From positions 1 through 64,000 of the forward strand of contig JANQFQ010000086.1 of the NCBI GenBank assembly GCA_028277765.1: a DNA stretch of 64,000 nucleotides, written 5' to 3'. The notes under the pieces were generated by a model. That model was not told the DNA's origin and did no database searches. It was given only the letters and a program-made list of their open reading frames with translations. This document shows positions 48,080 through 55,743 of this stretch, in pieces; positions within the stretch are counted from its first letter, which is position 1; each line of letters begins with the position of its first letter. Position numbers and translations under genes: made by a program. The stretch comes from Desulfobacterales bacterium (GTDB lineage: Bacteria; Desulfobacterota; Desulfobacteria; Desulfobacterales; SURF-7).

Positions 48080-48499
48080 ATGAAGTTGTCCACAAGAAGC
48101 CGGTACGGCACACGTTTAATTCTTGATATGGCGCAGCACAGGGATGAAGGAGCTGTTCAGCTTAGCGAGATAGCAAAACGGCAGGATGTTTCCGTGAAAT
48201 ACCTTGAGCAGATTATCATCCCTTTAAAAAAATCCAAATATGTTAAAGGTATCCGCGGTGCCAGGGGAGGGTATGTTTTAAAGAAAGAACCGAAAGATAT
48301 AACCGTGGGAGAAATTGTGGCTTTACTTGAAGGTGGAGAAAGCCTTTGCGATTGTATAGACAAACCAAGATCCTGCAAAAAATCGAAAACATGCATGACC
48401 CGGCAGATGTGGATGGAGGCCGCCCGGACCATGTTTGACAATCTGAATTCAATTACATTTGAAGAATTAAAAAAAGGTGAATGCGGACCGAATCTATAA
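48080..48499 (+). CDS. Rrf2/IscR family transcriptional regulator
   Basis: A 139-residue winged-helix regulator starting MKLSTRSRYGTRLILDMAQH, with the recognition helix in ISEIAKRQDVSVKYLEQIIIPLKK-like sequence (here LSEIAKRQDVSVKYLEQII) and the wing GIRGARGGYVLKKEP. The IscR-like cysteine region reads CDCIDKPRSCKKSKTC, enough cysteines for a 2Fe-2S or 4Fe-4S cluster. It probably responds to Fe-S, iron or cysteine status. Convergent with the DUF39 gene, 7 bases apart. Its targets could include the Fe-S genes at 52.5-54.6 kb, but no IscR-type site was identified. Confidence 0.9.
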   Translation: MKLSTRSRYGTRLILDMAQHRDEGAVQLSEIAKRQDVSVKYLEQIIIPLKKSKYVKGIRGARGGYVLKKEPKDITVGEIVALLEGGESLCDCIDKPRSCKKSKTCMTRQMWMEAARTMFDNLNSITFEELKKGECGPNL

Positions 48500-48506
48500 A
48501 TTAAAT

Positions 48507-49679
48507 TTATGCTGGTAGCGTAAACTGCGGCTCTCCTATAAAGAAATCCCCTTTTTCGATCCATTCTTTTAATGTTTCTGCTATTTCAAGGGCTCTTACC
48601 ATGCTTGACAGAGGGACCGTGGGCACAGTTTTGCCTTTGAACTTTATAGAGCCGCTTCTGAGTTGGGCATAGCTGACCTTGCCTAGACTTTTTGTTTTTC
48701 CTGAGGGATATGCCTTCCCGTAATCGATGATTTGTGTAAAAAGATTTTTATCTGATACCGAGGTATATTGGGCCATCTCTTCATTTAATATAGGTATTGG
48801 AATACCAAGCCCCACGGCAAGGCTGCACCCATATCCTTGAAGACTCATTCCCTTAAGCCAGTACGAGCTCATCTGCTTGAGGTCACCCATCACCCAAATA
48901 GTACCAGCCGGTGTCAGGGGCGCGCCTTTTTTTGTTCTTTTTACAGATGGATTGTGCTGTGTTCCCTGCCAAGTAACATACCCTACCCCCCCGCCAAGAA
49001 ATATACGTGTGCCAAGGCCAATGGTTTTATAATATGGATCATTCAATAGGGGACTCAGCTGGCCGGCACTGCAGTAGTTAGCATTGGCAGCATTAGGCTT
49101 TAACGCTCCCATATAGGTATAGATGGTCTTTTTCGTCAGGTTGACGGCACAGTTATAATTCTGGTATCCGTTTCTTGGATTGCAGAGTGTTGCCATGGGC
49201 AGAGTTTTCAGCCGGATTTCTTTTTCGACCAGCCTGCCGGGATAACAGGATGTTCCGTACGCGGTTGCTTTTAAATGAACCTTTTTCCCGGCAACAAGAT
49301 CCTCGATCACATGGCCGCCGCCGTAATTGAACTCCCCAGGCCAGACCTTGTTCAGGGGATCATCTTCACACGGTTCAGTAGCGCCGATATAGGAGTCTAC
49401 CGCAGCTACACCAGCATAGGCAGGGACATTATTCATCCAGACCTTTGATGCTTTTATGGTTGGTGAAGAATGACCGAAATTGATAAAGGCGCCTGAAGAG
49501 CACATGGGCGCAAATGTTCCTGTTGTTACAACATCAACTTTTCGGGCAGCTTTTTCAGGTCCTTTTTCCTCGACAATACTGATCATTTCCTCGGCAGTAA
49601 CAACTACCACTTTACCTGATTTGATTTTGTCATTAATGCTTTTGTATGTCTTGTTGACTTTATATTTTTTTGGGGCCAT
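48507..49679 (-). CDS. DUF39 homocysteine biosynthesis protein
   Basis: A 390-residue protein of the family that, in methanogens and sulfate reducers, converts aspartate semialdehyde and sulfide to homocysteine (MA1821-type). Its cysteine-rich landmarks are TTGTFAPMCSSGAFINFGHS, GATEPCEDDPLN, TAYGTSCYPGR and YNCAVNLTKKTIYTYMG. The usual small ferredoxin partner (MA1822, NIL/4Fe-4S domain) is neither fused nor adjacent. It lies 39 bases downstream of nadA, at the end of the leftward XRE-MOSC-fdhD-nadA series. Function by family; not certain for this copy. Confidence 0.88.
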   Translation of the reverse strand: MAPKKYKVNKTYKSINDKIKSGKVVVVTAEEMISIVEEKGPEKAARKVDVVTTGTFAPMCSSGAFINFGHSSPTIKASKVWMNNVPAYAGVAAVDSYIGATEPCEDDPLNKVWPGEFNYGGGHVIEDLVAGKKVHLKATAYGTSCYPGRLVEKEIRLKTLPMATLCNPRNGYQNYNCAVNLTKKTIYTYMGALKPNAANANYCSAGQLSPLLNDPYYKTIGLGTRIFLGGGVGYVTWQGTQHNPSVKRTKKGAPLTPAGTIWVMGDLKQMSSYWLKGMSLQGYGCSLAVGLGIPIPILNEEMAQYTSVSDKNLFTQIIDYGKAYPSGKTKSLGKVSYAQLRSGSIKFKGKTVPTVPLSSMVRALEIAETLKEWIEKGDFFIGEPQFTLPA

Positions 49680-49718
49680 TTATCACTCCATTTTATTGGA
49701 TAAAATGTTATTTGCCTG

Positions 49719-50756
49719 TTATTTTGGCGCCAGCTCCAGCATACGATCTAGGGCAAGTCCAGCATCTTTTTTTATGTCATCTTCAACTGTAACAATATTA
49801 ACGCGGCCGATATTTTCTAGTGTCCAAAGAAGATTATCAAGGGTTATCTTTGCCATATTTGGACACATGGAATCGCTTAAGGTCATAATTTTCATGTCCG
49901 GATACTCAATCGCGAGACGTTCAATGAGATTGATTTCTGTTCCGATGATTATGGTGCTGCCAGCAGGAGCCTCTTTAACATAGTTTACAATAAAACTTGT
50001 GGATCCCACAGCATCTGCTGCGTTTACCACTTCTTGTGTACATTCAGGGTGAACAACAATGTTAGCCTCTGGAAATTCACGCCTTCGGTCATTAATTTGG
50101 TCAACCGTAAACCGGGTATGCACCAGGCAGTATCCGTCCCAGAGAATTACTTTTGCGTTTTTAATACTCTCTTCCGAGTTTCCCCCCAAAGGTTTGCTGC
50201 GGTCCCAGATAATCATCTGGTCAGCAGGGATATTCATCCGGTTACCAGTATTGCGGCCAAGGTGCTCATCAGGAAAAAAGAATATTTTTTCGCGTTTTTC
50301 AAATGCCCATTTAAACGCATCCGGTGCGTTTGACGATGTGCAGACAGCACCCCCGTTCCTGCCGCAGTGGGCTTTGATAAAGGCGTCTGAGTTCATGTAA
50401 ACCAGAGGGGTAACAGAGTCTTCACCAGCTATGGCGGTTAATTCATCCCAGGCTCTTTCAACCATAATGGAATCCGCCATGTCAGCCATCCAGCAGCCTG
50501 CATCCATGTCTGGGATCTGTACAATCTGGCCAGGACGGGCAAGTATTGCAGCGCTTTCAGCCATAAAATGGACTCCGCAAAAAACAATAAACTCCACATC
50601 CTGGTCTGCAGCTGCTTTCTGCGAAAGGCCGAAAGAATCTCCCTGAAAATCGCCAAGGCCCACGATTTCTTTTTGCTGATAATGATGCGTCAGTATAACC
50701 AGTTTTTTACCGAGTTCGTTCTTAATCTTTTTTATTTTTTCAATCATTTCCTGCAA
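49719..50756 (-). CDS. nadA: quinolinate synthase
   Basis: A 4Fe-4S enzyme condensing iminoaspartate and dihydroxyacetone phosphate to quinolinate for NAD. The 345-residue protein has HHYQQKEI at the N-terminus, GVHFMAESAAIL, NSDAFIKAHCGRNGGAVCTSSN, the FFPDEHLGRNTG stretch, HPECTQEV and the late cysteine in SDSMCPNMAKITL. Cluster cysteines fall in these motifs. No nadB is adjacent. It follows fdhD by 18 bases. Confidence 0.96.
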   Translation of the reverse strand: MQEMIEKIKKIKNELGKKLVILTHHYQQKEIVGLGDFQGDSFGLSQKAAADQDVEFIVFCGVHFMAESAAILARPGQIVQIPDMDAGCWMADMADSIMVERAWDELTAIAGEDSVTPLVYMNSDAFIKAHCGRNGGAVCTSSNAPDAFKWAFEKREKIFFFPDEHLGRNTGNRMNIPADQMIIWDRSKPLGGNSEESIKNAKVILWDGYCLVHTRFTVDQINDRRREFPEANIVVHPECTQEVVNAADAVGSTSFIVNYVKEAPAGSTIIIGTEINLIERLAIEYPDMKIMTLSDSMCPNMAKITLDNLLWTLENIGRVNIVTVEDDIKKDAGLALDRMLELAPK

Positions 50757-50774
50757 TTTATCACCTGTGTTTAT

Positions 50775-51572
50775 TTACCCTTTTAATCGTTCTTTTCCGC
50801 TGAAAATTATAAGCTCATCTTTTCTGATTCTGGCAATAGACACATTCATTGACCTTGCCAGGGTTACAGCCAGTTCTGTTGGGCGAGAAATGGAAATGAT
50901 TATTTCAATACCAGCCCTGACACCCTTTTGAACAAGTTCATAGCTTACTCGTGAAGAGAGCACAGCGATGACAGAATCCGCGATAGAATCCTGCATTAGG
51001 ACACGGCCAATGGCTTTGTCAAGCGCGTTATGCCGTCCCACATCTTCTGCGGCAGCTGTAACGTTTAAACTATTATCAAGAAGCACCGAGGCATGAGTGG
51101 AATATGTTTTGCCAAAAAGATCCTGCTGTTCGAAAAGCTTGTTTTCAAGTCCAAGAGCTGTGCCGGCATCAATCGCCGTTGTGCTTTTCACAGGCGTCAT
51201 GGTCTGATGAAGATCTTTAATAAGTTCTTTCCCGCATATACCGCAGCTCGTCTGACTGATAAAGTTTCTTCTTTCTAAAAGCGGTTTGACTTTTTTCCTT
51301 CTCTGTTCGGTCAGGGTTATGGTTACAAGATTTGGATCCATGTCTTCGCACTGACCAATGGAAGCGAAATCCTCCTTTTGTTTAACAAGCCCCTCTGACA
51401 GGCAGAAGCCGGCAGCATGAAATATCTCATGACCTGGTGTTCGCATGACAACAGAATATGGATTTCCTTCAACATGTATAGCCAATGGTTCTTCACATAC
51501 AAGATTCAGTTCTCTGTTTTGGAATGAATTATTTTTAAAGCACGTAACTTTTTCTGGTGTCAGTTGTTTCAT
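50775..51572 (-). CDS. fdhD: formate dehydrogenase accessory sulfurtransferase FdhD
   Basis: FdhD passes sulfur from IscS to the molybdenum or tungsten bis-MGD cofactor of formate dehydrogenase. The 265-residue protein has the catalytic cysteine loop SQTSCGICGKELI, the conserved STHASVLLD, EDVGRHNALDKAIG and SSRVSYELVQKGVRAGI. It lies just after the MOSC gene (19 bases), consistent with a molybdenum/tungsten cofactor theme. Confidence 0.95.
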   Translation of the reverse strand: MKQLTPEKVTCFKNNSFQNRELNLVCEEPLAIHVEGNPYSVVMRTPGHEIFHAAGFCLSEGLVKQKEDFASIGQCEDMDPNLVTITLTEQRRKKVKPLLERRNFISQTSCGICGKELIKDLHQTMTPVKSTTAIDAGTALGLENKLFEQQDLFGKTYSTHASVLLDNSLNVTAAAEDVGRHNALDKAIGRVLMQDSIADSVIAVLSSRVSYELVQKGVRAGIEIIISISRPTELAVTLARSMNVSIARIRKDELIIFSGKERLKG

Positions 51573-51591
51573 TTTTTATAAGCAATCCTTG

Positions 51592-52029
51592 TCAAGCTTT
51601 TTCCTGGAATTCAATTGTGTCTCCACAGGAGATGGCGCCACTTTTAAGGACACGTGCAAAGACACCTTCCCGCGGCATAATGCAATCTCCAGCCTGATAA
51701 TATATGGCACATTTGCTGTGACATTTTTTTCCTATTTGCGTTATTTCCACAATGGCTGTTTCCCCAAGTTTAACCTTGGTGCCAATTGGAATATGTTTCC
51801 AGTCTATACCAGTAGTAGCAATATTTTCAGCAAAATCACCAAAAGTTACATCAAGACCCTTTTTCTGGGCTTTTTCAATATTTTCATATGAAAGAAAACT
51901 TATCTGCCGGTGCCAGGTACCAGCGTGGGCGTCTCCCTGCAGCCCATGCTCTTTGATTAATTCAGCTTTATTGACCTGGGTTTTACGCTCACCCTTTTTT
52001 TTACTTACAGCAATTGAAACAATTTCCAT
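51592..52029 (-). CDS. MOSC-domain protein
   Basis: A 145-residue stand-alone MOSC domain (beta-barrel related to the molybdenum cofactor sulfurase C-terminus): HGLQGDAHAGTWHRQISFLS, FGDFAENIATTGID, IGTKVKLGETAIVEITQIGKKCHSKC and REGVFARVLKSG. The Cys in GKKCHSKC is where the family's sulfur-carrying cysteine lies. It lies with fdhD and next to a regulator, suggesting a part in molybdenum or tungsten cofactor maturation. Confidence 0.92.
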   Translation of the reverse strand: MEIVSIAVSKKKGERKTQVNKAELIKEHGLQGDAHAGTWHRQISFLSYENIEKAQKKGLDVTFGDFAENIATTGIDWKHIPIGTKVKLGETAIVEITQIGKKCHSKCAIYYQAGDCIMPREGVFARVLKSGAISCGDTIEFQEKA

Positions 52030-52082
52030 AATACGCCTCGATTTATATATAATTAAACGTTAAGATTCAACCATATAGTTAA

Positions 52083-52457
52083 CTAAAGGAGGGAAAGAAG
52101 CACATCGCAGGTTTTACAGACTTTTATTTTATCTTCCCAGCTTTCATGGGCGACACCATTACACATGGTTCCGTTAATATGCCAGCAGAATTTTCCTGCA
52201 TCAAATTCCCAAGCCGGACACTTTTCTTTTTTTTCATCCGGGCATTTAGTGATGGTCCAGCAGGCTTTTTGCGATTTTGTTTTTTTGTCTCCGCGTGTGA
52301 TAATAAACAGTAGCTGTCTTTCAACATGGGGTGGTATAGCCCGCCATCCCTGCTCATAGCTGCGTACTGCTTTAACGGAAATGCCAAGAAGCTGAGCAAT
52401 TTGCGCCTGTGTCTTTTTCAGCTTTTTCCGAAGATTGACAAATTCCTCACTTGTCAC
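52083..52457 (-). CDS. XRE-family regulator with cysteine-rich (two-CW type) C-terminal domain
   Basis: A 124-residue protein. Residues about 3-55 are an XRE helix-turn-helix (LRKKLKKTQAQIAQLLGISV, then AVRSYEQGWRAIPP). Residues 64-120 hold seven cysteines (66, 72, 80, 91, 99, 114, 117), two as CW (ACWTITKCP; FCWHINGTMC), the pattern of the two-CW domain, likely binding a metal or Fe-S cluster as the sensing element. It is divergent from the NifU-like gene, with two matching palindromes (TRCCACAANGTRGTA) between the start codons, suggesting autoregulation. The effector is not known. Confidence 0.85.
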   Translation of the reverse strand: MTSEEFVNLRKKLKKTQAQIAQLLGISVKAVRSYEQGWRAIPPHVERQLLFIITRGDKKTKSQKACWTITKCPDEKKEKCPAWEFDAGKFCWHINGTMCNGVAHESWEDKIKVCKTCDVLLSLL

Positions 52458-52483
52458 ATGTACCTCCTGAAGTCAAAATTCTC

Positions 52484-52514
52484 TTGACAAAGTGCCACAA
52501 TGTAGTAGTACAAA
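52484..52514 (+). promoter_or_regulatory. candidate promoter of the NifU-like operon, spanning an operator
   Basis: TTGACA (52484-52489) is followed at an unusual 19-base spacing by TACAAA (52509-52514). The degenerate palindrome TGCCACAATGTAGTA lies within the spacer. The long spacer, if real, resembles promoters activated by DNA untwisting (MerR style), but this is an inference. Confidence 0.45.
52493..52507. promoter_or_regulatory. operator half-matching copy (nifU side)
   Basis: TGCCACAATGTAGTA fits TRCCACAANGTRGTA; the palindrome is imperfect (TGCCAC/GTAGTA). It is 30 bases, about three helical turns, from the perfect copy at 52523-52537. Confidence 0.6.
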
Positions 52515-52518
52515 GGTC

Positions 52519-52549
52519 AACATACCACAAAGTGGTACGGATTTGTCAA
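52519..52549 (-). promoter_or_regulatory. candidate promoter of the XRE regulator operon
   Basis: On the minus strand TTGACA (52549-52544) and TATGTT (52524-52519) are 19 bases apart, the same stretched spacing as the divergent promoter. The perfect palindrome 52523-52537 overlaps the spacer and -10. Confidence 0.4.
52523..52537. promoter_or_regulatory. perfect palindromic operator, XRE side
   Basis: TACCAC-AAA-GTGGTA is a perfect 6-3-6 inverted repeat in the divergent region between the XRE/two-CW regulator and the NifU-like gene. It is the best of three related sites in the window. Confidence 0.75.
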
Positions 52550-52573
52550 TAAAAAAGTCAGGAGAAGAAAAAC

Positions 52574-53092
52574 ATGATGTACTCAAAGACAGTGATGGAA
52601 CATTTTAGAAATCCAAGAAATGTGGGCGTGATTGAAGATGCTGACGGTGTGGGAGAGGTTGGAAACCCGATTTGCGGTGACATGATGACCATATATCTTA
52701 AAATTAATGAAGAAAAGATAGGGGATATAAAGTTTCAGACCTTTGGGTGCGGGTCTGCCATAGCTGTTTCAAGCATGCTAACGGAGCTCGCTATGGGGAA
52801 AAGTATTGAAGAGGCTAAAAAGATCACAAACAAAGACGTAGCCGCAGCCCTTGAAGGACTGCCGAAAAACAAGCTGCACTGCTCAAACCTCGGGGCTGAT
52901 GCTCTGCACCTGGCGATACAGGATTATGAAGACAGAAAAGCAGGTATAACAAGACCTGAGCCGAGAAGGCCGATAGAGAAGCATGTTCATGTTCATGGTG
53001 AAAAATGTTTGTGTCCTTACTGTGATACAGAGATAATGGAAAGCACTACTTTCTGCAAGGCATGCCAGTCTGATTTGAACGATGAACACTGA
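52574..53092 (+). CDS. NifU/IscU-type Fe-S scaffold with C-terminal zinc ribbon
   Basis: A 172-residue protein: IscU-like scaffold (residues 1-125) with the three cluster cysteines in GNPICGDMM (Cys34), FQTFGCGSAIA (Cys59) and LHCSNLGADAL (Cys103); Asp36 follows Cys34 as usual. The tail is unusual: a His-rich link (KHVHVHGEKC) and a zinc-ribbon-like CLCPYC...FCKAC (Cys145-164). The scaffold accepts Fe-S clusters from a cysteine desulfurase, which is not in the window. It leads a rightward unit and is divergent from the XRE/two-CW regulator. Confidence 0.9.
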   Translation: MMYSKTVMEHFRNPRNVGVIEDADGVGEVGNPICGDMMTIYLKINEEKIGDIKFQTFGCGSAIAVSSMLTELAMGKSIEEAKKITNKDVAAALEGLPKNKLHCSNLGADALHLAIQDYEDRKAGITRPEPRRPIEKHVHVHGEKCLCPYCDTEIMESTTFCKACQSDLNDEH

Positions 53093-53111
53093 CAGATAAT
53101 AAAGGATAAAT

Positions 53112-54107
53112 GTGCGTAAAGAAGAAACAAAAAAGAATATCAAAAAAGATGTTCTGCTTGATTACATAAAGGCCACAAGCTGTGCGTTTTCAATGACTCT
53201 GAATCTGAGCAAGGCCCTTGGTATAGAGCCAGACCCTCTACTCCTTTCTTCAGTGATCGGATTCAGTGCAGGGGTCAGCGCCATGGGAGACACCTGTGGT
53301 ACGCCAAATGGGGGTATAGTGGCCCTGGGTGGTAAGTATGCTGATACCGGCACGCTGGATTCTTCACGGTTTTACATGGTCTGTTCGGAATATTTCCGGA
53401 GGCTTGAAAAAAGACTTGATACACCTGACTGTGGCAAGGTTCATGGCGGCAAACATTTGGCAAACAACTTCCGCAGGGCCATACTTACGGGTAAACCTTT
53501 AAAATGCATGGAGATTTTATGGCACGGAACGGAAGTTATCACTGAGCTTGACCAGGAGACGGAAAACAGGAATTCATTTTCTGATCTTCCAGAATATCCT
53601 TATATTGATCGGATGACGCGGTATTTTGAACAAGAGGCGTTTCACTGCAGCCAAACGGTGATTCAGAATATTGCTGACAAAACCGGCAAGGATATGGGAT
53701 TGATCGACAGCCCGTCAAAAGGGTTTGCCGGCGGTATTGGATTTAACGGTACTTTCTGTGGTGCCATCTCGGGCGGGGTACTCTCTCTTGGTTTAATAGC
53801 GGGCGTGGATTTAAGGAGTGCGGGATATTATGATGCTTTTAAAACAATTATGGTAGGTCTAGCGATCAGTGACGGAATATTCAGCAGTGAAAAACATTTT
53901 CCTGGTGCAAAACTTTTTGGACAGTGCAAAAAGGTTTATAAATTAATTGAGGATAAATTCGGAGGGGTCCACTGTAAAGATATTTTACAATTACAACTGA
54001 ATACTGATGAGGGGAGTAAGGAATACATAAAGACGAATAAAATTGAACATTGCCGAAAAGTTGTTCAGACAGTGACAGATACGGTCATCAATATCTGGGA
54101 AGACTGA
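53112..54107 (+). CDS. tandem C_GCAxxG_C_C-type redox protein
   Basis: A 331-residue protein built of two related halves, each of the C_GCAxxG_C_C type. In the first half are ATSCAFSMTLNLSKALGI and SAMGDTCGTPNGGIVALGG; in the second FHCSQTVIQNIADKTGKDMG and GFNGTFCGAISGGVLSLGL, with later single cysteines (CGKVHGG; FGQCKKVYK; GGVHCKD). Single-domain members are about 130-160 residues, so this is a duplication. The role of the family is not established; cysteines suggest metal or redox function. GTG start at 53112. It follows the NifU-like gene by 19 bases. Confidence 0.85.
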   Translation: MRKEETKKNIKKDVLLDYIKATSCAFSMTLNLSKALGIEPDPLLLSSVIGFSAGVSAMGDTCGTPNGGIVALGGKYADTGTLDSSRFYMVCSEYFRRLEKRLDTPDCGKVHGGKHLANNFRRAILTGKPLKCMEILWHGTEVITELDQETENRNSFSDLPEYPYIDRMTRYFEQEAFHCSQTVIQNIADKTGKDMGLIDSPSKGFAGGIGFNGTFCGAISGGVLSLGLIAGVDLRSAGYYDAFKTIMVGLAISDGIFSSEKHFPGAKLFGQCKKVYKLIEDKFGGVHCKDILQLQLNTDEGSKEYIKTNKIEHCRKVVQTVTDTVINIWED

Positions 54108-54191
54108 AATTGATTTGAAATATTTTGTAAATATTGTAATATGTTTCAGTTGTTTTTATGGAAATAATCCCATAAAAAAGCGGAGGATATA

Positions 54192-54383
54192 ATGGCACAC
54201 GGAAAAATAACAAAAAAAATGGCAGATGTATGTAAAAACGCTTGCCCTGTATGTAAAACAGCAAGAAAAAAAGGCGAAGGGCTTATACACGCTTTTGTAA
54301 AACTGGAGGCTCCAGTCTGTCCATTTTGCCGGTCGTACAAAAAAGTATATGGTGTACCATCGTATGAAAAAATCAAAAAATAG
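54192..54383 (+). CDS. small CxxC protein beside Fe-S genes
   Basis: A 63-residue lysine-rich protein with three cysteine sites, CKNACPVCKTARKKG and CPFCRSYK, that may form a zinc knuckle. CGGAGG stands close to the ATG. It lies between the tandem redox protein (84 bases) and the nfu gene (20 bases), so probably works with Fe-S assembly, or is an RNA-binding ribbon. Family not recognised. Confidence 0.65.
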   Translation: MAHGKITKKMADVCKNACPVCKTARKKGEGLIHAFVKLEAPVCPFCRSYKKVYGVPSYEKIKK

Positions 54384-54403
54384 TTTTTTATTTTTAGGAG
54401 GAG

Positions 54404-54628
54404 ATGATGAAAGATAAAGTACAGGCATCCATAGATAAAATCAGGCCAATGCTTCAGGCTGACGGCGGGGATGTGGAACTTATCGATGTTGTTGACGGGA
54501 TTGTTAAGGTCCGTCTTCAAGGCGCGTGTGCTGGCTGCCCAATGTCCCAGATGACACTTAAAAACGGAATAGAGCAGCAGATTAAAGCAGATGTGCCGGA
54601 AGTGAAATCTGTGGAAAATGTTAGCTGA
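54404..54628 (+). CDS. Nfu-type Fe-S carrier (NifU C-terminal domain)
   Basis: A 74-residue stand-alone NFU domain: MKDKVQASIDKIRPMLQADGGDVELIDV and the cluster motif GACAGCPMSQMTLKNGIE (CxxC) which holds a 4Fe-4S cluster between two subunits. AGGAGG lies six bases before the ATG. Last gene of the NifU-like unit; delivers clusters to apo-proteins. Confidence 0.95.
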   Translation: MMKDKVQASIDKIRPMLQADGGDVELIDVVDGIVKVRLQGACAGCPMSQMTLKNGIEQQIKADVPEVKSVENVS

Positions 54629-54708
54629 CCAGGTGTGAGTTAAACAAACCCATATAAAGACAAACCCTTTCAATGTTTTAATTGTTTTGGTAAGAACATA
54701 TAAAAAAT

Positions 54709-54783
54709 GTAGGGTGGGCTGTGCCCACCATCTACTGATTCATAATGTATGCTGACTTATTTGGTGGGCATAGCCCACCCTAC
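54709..54783. repeat. REPIN (pair of inverted REP hairpins)
   Basis: GTAG + GGTGGGC-TGT-GCCCACC (54709-54729) is followed 33 bases later by the inverse, GGTGGGC-ATA-GCCCACC + CTAC (54763-54783). Each half is a hairpin led by GTAG, the tetranucleotide recognised by RAYT (REP-associated tyrosine) transposases, and the halves are inverted with 1 mismatch, so the whole is a typical REPIN. No RAYT gene is in the window. It sits between the convergent nfu and response-regulator genes. Confidence 0.88.
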
Positions 54784-54853
54784 GATGGTTGGTCACATTT
54801 CATTAAATTAAAAAAAATCAGACTTGATAATACATAACGTGTTAGGTTTTTGA

Positions 54854-55516
54854 TTAAGAGCTACTTTTGATCAATATACTCATAAGCGGTTGTTGAATTT
54901 CTTTATTTTTTTTTCTGCAAACATTATCTATTTTTATTTCAACATTTTTCCATGACACCAATTCATAAACGGCTTCTTCATTTCTAAGGTTCCCATAGTC
55001 AGCTGAAAAAAGTTCGCCTTTTATGAAATACATCCATCCTGTTTTATTGCCGGAAGACACCTGGAGGGTACATGTTTTTTCTTCTATTTCAATCAGCTGC
55101 AAGAAGGATGGCAGGCCAATACCGATCAGATTTCCTTTTGCTCTGGAATCGAATTCTTTAAAGATGCTTTGGGCAAGAATGTCCATGTCTATGGGTTTTG
55201 TAAAAAGCCTGGATGTCTTAAGGGCATTTTTTGCGGTATCAGTTTTAGGGATTTCAAATGCTGTCATAACAAAAACAGGTGTTTCCGGATAATGCAAGGT
55301 CATGTGGGCAATGAGTTCAAAGCCATCGATCAACGGCATCTGAACATCTGTAATGACCAAGTCAATATTTTTTTCTTTAAGAAGACGTGTCGCTTCCATA
55401 CCATCTTCAGCAGTTAAAATTTCAAAATCATCAGAATAGTTTTTTAGGACACGAGAATACAGACCGCGGGTGACGGTGTCATCATCTACAATGAGAATTT
55501 TTTTTGAATCTGGCAT
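54854..55516 (-). CDS. response regulator with C-terminal DUF4388 (PATAN-type) domain
   Basis: A 220-residue two-domain protein. The receiver domain has the acidic pocket (ILIVDDDTVTRG), the phospho-acceptor Asp in DLVITDVQMPLIDG, Thr in VFVMTAF and Lys in LFTKPIDM. The tail (LPSFLQLIEIEEKTCTLQVS, GWMYFIKGELFSADY) is a DUF4388/PATAN domain, found beside receiver domains in delta-proteobacteria and cyanobacteria, with no DNA-binding part. No sensor kinase is nearby, so its partner is unknown; control of motility or protein interactions is possible. Confidence 0.88.
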   Translation of the reverse strand: MPDSKKILIVDDDTVTRGLYSRVLKNYSDDFEILTAEDGMEATRLLKEKNIDLVITDVQMPLIDGFELIAHMTLHYPETPVFVMTAFEIPKTDTAKNALKTSRLFTKPIDMDILAQSIFKEFDSRAKGNLIGIGLPSFLQLIEIEEKTCTLQVSSGNKTGWMYFIKGELFSADYGNLRNEEAVYELVSWKNVEIKIDNVCRKKNKEIQQPLMSILIKSSS

Positions 55517-55743
55517 TTATTGTCCTAGCCGGCACTCAATTAGCGTTTCATTTTTTAAACAGAAGAAGTGCCTTAAATTATAAGTTACAAGTGACTTAAG
55601 TTAAGGTGTTCTGCAAATTATATGTTAAAAATGCCAGCGCGGGGTGACACATAAATTCCGCAAGGGCTCGATTTTTTAACATTTATTTAAAAGTATAGCT
55701 TTTCTTAAAATCTGACTCTGTCTGTACGGTTAAATCTTATTTT

